Part shown: one piece after another, positions 61,070 through 64,000 of the stretch
How positions within the stretch are numbered: position 1 is the stretch's first letter
Layout of the letters: each line of letters opens with the position of its first letter
Assembly (NCBI RefSeq): GCF_030689305.1
Contig: NZ_JAUYVM010000010.1
Span: 167,824 to 231,823, forward strand
Length of the DNA: 64,000 nucleotides
Direction: 5' to 3'
DNA from: Vibrio penaeicida
GTDB lineage: Bacteria > Pseudomonadota > Gammaproteobacteria > Enterobacterales > Vibrionaceae
Translations under genes and position numbers: made by a program
Notes under the pieces: generated by a model
What the model saw: only the letters and a program-made list of their open reading frames with translations
Told to the model about the DNA's origin: nothing
The model's database searches: none

Positions 61070-63646
61070 ATGCGTCTTGATCGATTCACCAGCAAATTTC
61101 AGGTTGCTATATCTGACGCACAATCCTTAGCGCTAGGGCGTGATCATCAATATATAGAGCCAGTTCATCTTTTAGTCTCGCTTCTAAATCAAGAAGGCAG
61201 CACCATAAGACCTTTACTGACCATGCTGAATGTAGATGTTGTACAGTTGCGTTCAAAATTGAGCGAGATGATGGATCGTTTGCCAAAAGTCAGTGGTATT
61301 GGTGGCGATGTCCAACTGTCTTCTGCCATGGGCACGTTATTCAACATGTGCGACAAGGTAGCTCAGAAGCGTCAAGATGTTTATATCTCATCTGAAATCT
61401 TCTTATTGGCTGCCATTGAAGATAAAGGTCCACTTGGCATATTGCTTAAAGAGTTGGGGTTAACAGAAACTAAGATTTCAGAAGCCATTGAAAAAGTACG
61501 TGGCGGGCAGAAAGTGGATGATCCTAATGCTGAAGACAAACGTCAAGCGCTCGAAAAATTTACCATAGATTTAACCGAGCGAGCAGAACAGGGAAAATTA
61601 GACCCTGTGATTGGTCGTGATGATGAAATCCGTCGTACCATTCAAGTCTTACAACGGCGCACAAAAAATAATCCGGTCATTATCGGTGAGCCTGGCGTAG
61701 GTAAAACAGCCATTGTCGAAGGTTTGGCTCAACGTATTATCAACAATGAAGTACCAGAGGGGCTTCGAGGTCGTCGAGTTTTATCCTTGGATATGGGTTC
61801 ATTGGTCGCGGGCGCAAAATATCGAGGGGAATTCGAAGAGCGTTTGAAATCTGTTTTGAATGAATTATCGAAAGAAGAAGGTAATGTCATTCTATTTATA
61901 GATGAACTTCATACGATGGTTGGAGCGGGTAAAGGTGAAGGCTCCATGGATGCCGGAAACATGCTAAAACCCGCATTGGCGAGGGGAGAGCTTCATTGCG
62001 TCGGTGCGACAACTCTAGATGAATACCGCCAGTACATCGAAAAAGATCCTGCCTTAGAACGTCGCTTTCAAAAAGTGTTGGTAGACGAACCGTCTGTTGA
62101 AGATACTGTGGCGATATTACGTGGTCTTAAAGAGCGCTATGAACTACACCATCACGTCGAAATTACAGATCCAGCAATTGTTGCTGCAGCGGGTTTATCA
62201 CACCGATACGTATCAGACCGCCAATTACCAGATAAAGCCATTGACTTGATCGACGAAGCAGCTTCAAGTATCAGAATGCAAATAGACTCGAAGCCGGAAT
62301 CTCTAGATAAACTTGAACGCAAGATCATCCAGCTAAAAATCGAGCAACAAGCTCTAGTGAATGAACATGATGATGCGAGTTCTAAACGCCTAAAAGCACT
62401 GAACAGTGAATTGGAAGTAAAAGAGCGTGATTACGCTGAACTAGAAGAAATTTGGAAAGCAGAAAAAGCAGCACTTTCTGGTACACAGCATATCAAAAGT
62501 GAACTCGAACAAGCTCGGATGGATATGGATTTTGCAAGAAGAGCTGGCGATTTAAATCGCATGTCTGAACTGCAATATGGGCGTATTCCTGAATTAGAAA
62601 AGCAGTTAGATCTCGCGACTCAAGCTGAAATGCAAGAGATGACTTTGCTTAAAAACAAAGTGACAGATGCTGAAATAGCAGAAGTGCTTTCGAAACAAAC
62701 GGGTATACCCGTCTCCAAAATGCTTGAAGCGGAAAAAGAAAAGCTGCTCCGAATGGAAGAGGTACTGCATAAGCGCGTTATTGGTCAGCAAGAAGCAGTT
62801 GAAGTTGTATCGAATGCGATAAGAAGAAGCCGAGCAGGGCTTTCTGATCCCAATAAACCGATCGGTTCTTTCCTATTTCTAGGGCCAACAGGAGTCGGTA
62901 AAACTGAACTTTGTAAAACATTAGCGAGCTTTATGTTCGATAGTGAAGATGCCATGGTACGTATCGATATGTCCGAGTTTATGGAGAAGCACTCTGTTGC
63001 ACGTTTAGTCGGAGCCCCTCCTGGTTACGTTGGGTATGAAGAAGGTGGCTATTTAACGGAAGCTGTGCGTCGTAAACCTTACTCGGTCATTTTGCTTGAT
63101 GAAGTGGAAAAAGCGCACCCTGATGTTTTCAACATCCTTTTGCAAGTTTTAGACGATGGGCGATTAACAGATGGACAGGGTCGAACGGTTGATTTTCGTA
63201 ATACCGTGGTGATCATGACGTCGAACCTTGGGTCATCTCGTATTCAGGAAAACTTTGCCACTTTAGATTATGAAGGAATCAAAAATGAAGTGATGGAAGT
63301 TGTAGGCAAGCACTTCCGTCCTGAGTTTTTAAACAGAGTGGATGAAAGTGTCGTGTTCCATCCTTTAGGAAAAGCACACATAAAGTCTATCGCATCTATA
63401 CAGTTGTTGAGGCTTGGTAATCGTATGGCGGAAAAAGGTTATGAGTTGGAAGTATCAGATAAAGCGCTAGATCTGATTTCTGAGGTAGGTTTTGATCCAG
63501 TCTTTGGCGCAAGACCACTTAAACGCGCGATTCAGCAAAGCGTCGAAAACCCATTAGCAAAAGCCATTCTTGCAGGGAAAGTGAATCCCGATAAGAAGGT
63601 ACAGTTGCTTGTAAACAAAGATAGAATCATTGCCCATCAAGCATAA
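61070..63646 (+). CDS. clpB: Chaperone ClpB (disaggregase)
   Basis: Hexameric AAA+ disaggregase that works with DnaK. N-domain (1-145), NBD1 with GEPGVGKT, coiled-coil M domain (about 410-525), NBD2 with GPTGVGKTE and sensor motifs to the end. ATG 61070 (858 aa) has TGGAGG five bases upstream; a TTG extension at 61058 is not needed. Codon 149 is a GTG (61514) at the same position as the E. coli internal start that makes the short ClpB form. Heat-shock promoter upstream. Confidence 0.96.
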   Translation: MRLDRFTSKFQVAISDAQSLALGRDHQYIEPVHLLVSLLNQEGSTIRPLLTMLNVDVVQLRSKLSEMMDRLPKVSGIGGDVQLSSAMGTLFNMCDKVAQKRQDVYISSEIFLLAAIEDKGPLGILLKELGLTETKISEAIEKVRGGQKVDDPNAEDKRQALEKFTIDLTERAEQGKLDPVIGRDDEIRRTIQVLQRRTKNNPVIIGEPGVGKTAIVEGLAQRIINNEVPEGLRGRRVLSLDMGSLVAGAKYRGEFEERLKSVLNELSKEEGNVILFIDELHTMVGAGKGEGSMDAGNMLKPALARGELHCVGATTLDEYRQYIEKDPALERRFQKVLVDEPSVEDTVAILRGLKERYELHHHVEITDPAIVAAAGLSHRYVSDRQLPDKAIDLIDEAASSIRMQIDSKPESLDKLERKIIQLKIEQQALVNEHDDASSKRLKALNSELEVKERDYAELEEIWKAEKAALSGTQHIKSELEQARMDMDFARRAGDLNRMSELQYGRIPELEKQLDLATQAEMQEMTLLKNKVTDAEIAEVLSKQTGIPVSKMLEAEKEKLLRMEEVLHKRVIGQQEAVEVVSNAIRRSRAGLSDPNKPIGSFLFLGPTGVGKTELCKTLASFMFDSEDAMVRIDMSEFMEKHSVARLVGAPPGYVGYEEGGYLTEAVRRKPYSVILLDEVEKAHPDVFNILLQVLDDGRLTDGQGRTVDFRNTVVIMTSNLGSSRIQENFATLDYEGIKNEVMEVVGKHFRPEFLNRVDESVVFHPLGKAHIKSIASIQLLRLGNRMAEKGYELEVSDKALDLISEVGFDPVFGARPLKRAIQQSVENPLAKAILAGKVNPDKKVQLLVNKDRIIAHQA

Positions 63647-63667
63647 GCTAAAAATAAGCTAGTCAAT

Positions 63668-63691
63668 AAAAGAGGGGTTTTCCCTCTTTTT
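63668..63691 (+). terminator. Intrinsic terminator after clpB
   Basis: Stem AAAAGAGGG / CCCTCTTTT, 5-nt loop, T-run. Confidence 0.92.
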
Positions 63692-63742
63692 GCTTATATA
63701 TAGCCCATCATGGTGTAATTCTGAGCAATCAAACGGTTAACA

Positions 63743-63792
63743 TCATTTTTTTTTGATTTTGCACTTGCGCCTTGAAAGGAAGTCCCTATAAT
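63743..63792 (+). promoter_or_regulatory. rrn P1 promoter with UP-like element
   Basis: -35 TTGCGC (63765-63770), 16-bp spacer, -10 TATAAT (63787-63792), GC-rich discriminator GCCGCCTC after it, and an A/T tract just upstream (63746-63758) as in rRNA UP elements. The short spacer and GC discriminator are typical of stringently controlled rrn P1. Confidence 0.85.
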
Positions 63793-63867
63793 GCCGCCTC
63801 GTTGTCACGGATTAATCGAGATGTTAAGAGTGACAACAAGACGGAACAACTGAGTTGAAAAAAGTGT

Positions 63868-63895
63868 TTGACACAACAACTTAAGTAGCTAAAAT
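63868..63895 (+). promoter_or_regulatory. rrn P2 promoter
   Basis: -35 TTGACA (63868-63873), 16-bp spacer, -10 TAAAAT (63890-63895), about 100 bp after P1. Confidence 0.82.
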
Positions 63896-64000
63896 GTCCG
63901 TCCGCTTTGAGAAGAACCTTCGAAAAAGCAACGCTCTTTAACAATATAGACCTATCAATCTGTGTGGGCACTCGTTGATGATAATCCAAATAGTTTCTTC
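63896..64000 (+). ncRNA. 16S pre-rRNA leader with boxA (partial, runs off window)
   Basis: Contains boxA GCTCTTTAACA (63933-63943) preceded by a small hairpin (GAAG/CTTC), then the leader text TGTGTGGGCACTCG common before vibrio 16S genes. The mature 16S start is not reached before the window ends. Confidence 0.85.

Noticed and set aside
1..64000. CRISPR array, tRNA genes, prophage or integron attC sites
   Set aside because: No regular spacer-repeat array, tRNA cloverleaf, phage gene block or integrase other than XerD was seen by eye in the window.

Overview
This window is a stretch of the large chromosome of a Vibrio species (Gammaproteobacteria). The call rests on gene order and protein content. 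From srmB to clpB the order follows the region I remember from Vibrio cholerae chromosome 1: srmB, trmN6, brnQ, fldB, xerD, dsbC, recJ, prfB, lysS, vpsR, tas, mutH, rppH, ptsP, lgt, thyA, nptA, nhaR, hlyU, rpsT, murJ, ribF, ileS, lspA, fkpB, ispH, a CstA-type transporter, murQ/anmK/nagZ, a LytS/LytTR pair, aroF, tyrA, a PilZ protein, ettA, slt, trpR, yjjX, an MbaA-like GGDEF-EAL protein, pheA, raiA, bamD, rluD, pgeF, clpB, then the promoter and leader of an rRNA operon. It is core chromosome: I see no prophage, integron, CRISPR array, tRNA gene or complete insertion sequence.

Layout. 1-2900: RNA helicase SrmB (cut by the window edge), TrmN6 and BrnQ. 2975-10170: divergent fldB | xerD-dsbC-recJ-prfB-lysS, with the +1 frameshift in prfB and a 195-bp MITE-like palindrome inserted at the end of recJ. 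10445-14900: biofilm regulator VpsR, a leader-peptide/attenuator-like region before a DUF1127 gene, Tas, a small unknown protein and MutH. 14962-15527: a gene-free stretch rich in DnaA boxes and GATC sites. 15522-20873: rppH-ptsP-TSUP-lgt-thyA. 21113-24426: NptA, NhaR, HlyU, S20. 24674-32487: murJ, ribF-ileS-lspA, fkpB, ispH. 32619-44195: hybrid histidine kinase, CstA-type transporter, orphan AmiC-like protein, DUF2799 lipoprotein, the murein-sugar recycling genes murQ-anmK | nagZ, and a LytS/LytTR two-component system. 44269-46665: aroF-tyrA behind TyrR-like boxes. 46724-53435: M23 peptidase and PilZ pair, EttA, Slt, TrpR, YjjX. 53625-63646: MbaA-like protein, pheL-pheA attenuation unit, raiA, bamD, rluD-pgeF, clpB with a heat-shock promoter. 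63740-64000: rrn promoters and leader.

How parts work together. IspH makes isoprenoid precursors, MurJ flips lipid II, Slt cleaves murein, and NagZ, AnmK and MurQ return murein sugars to metabolism. AroF, TyrA and PheA (with TrpR nearby) cover aromatic amino acid synthesis and its control. VpsR, the PilZ protein and the MbaA-like protein are cyclic-di-GMP parts. The most notable non-coding signals are three LytTR-type direct repeats at exact 20-bp spacing upstream of the CstA-type transporter, whose likely regulator lies 5 kb away; the DnaA-box cluster beside mutH; the MITE whose end supplies the recJ stop codon; the leader-ORF/terminator arrangement before DUF1127; and the absence of nspS next to the mbaA-like gene.
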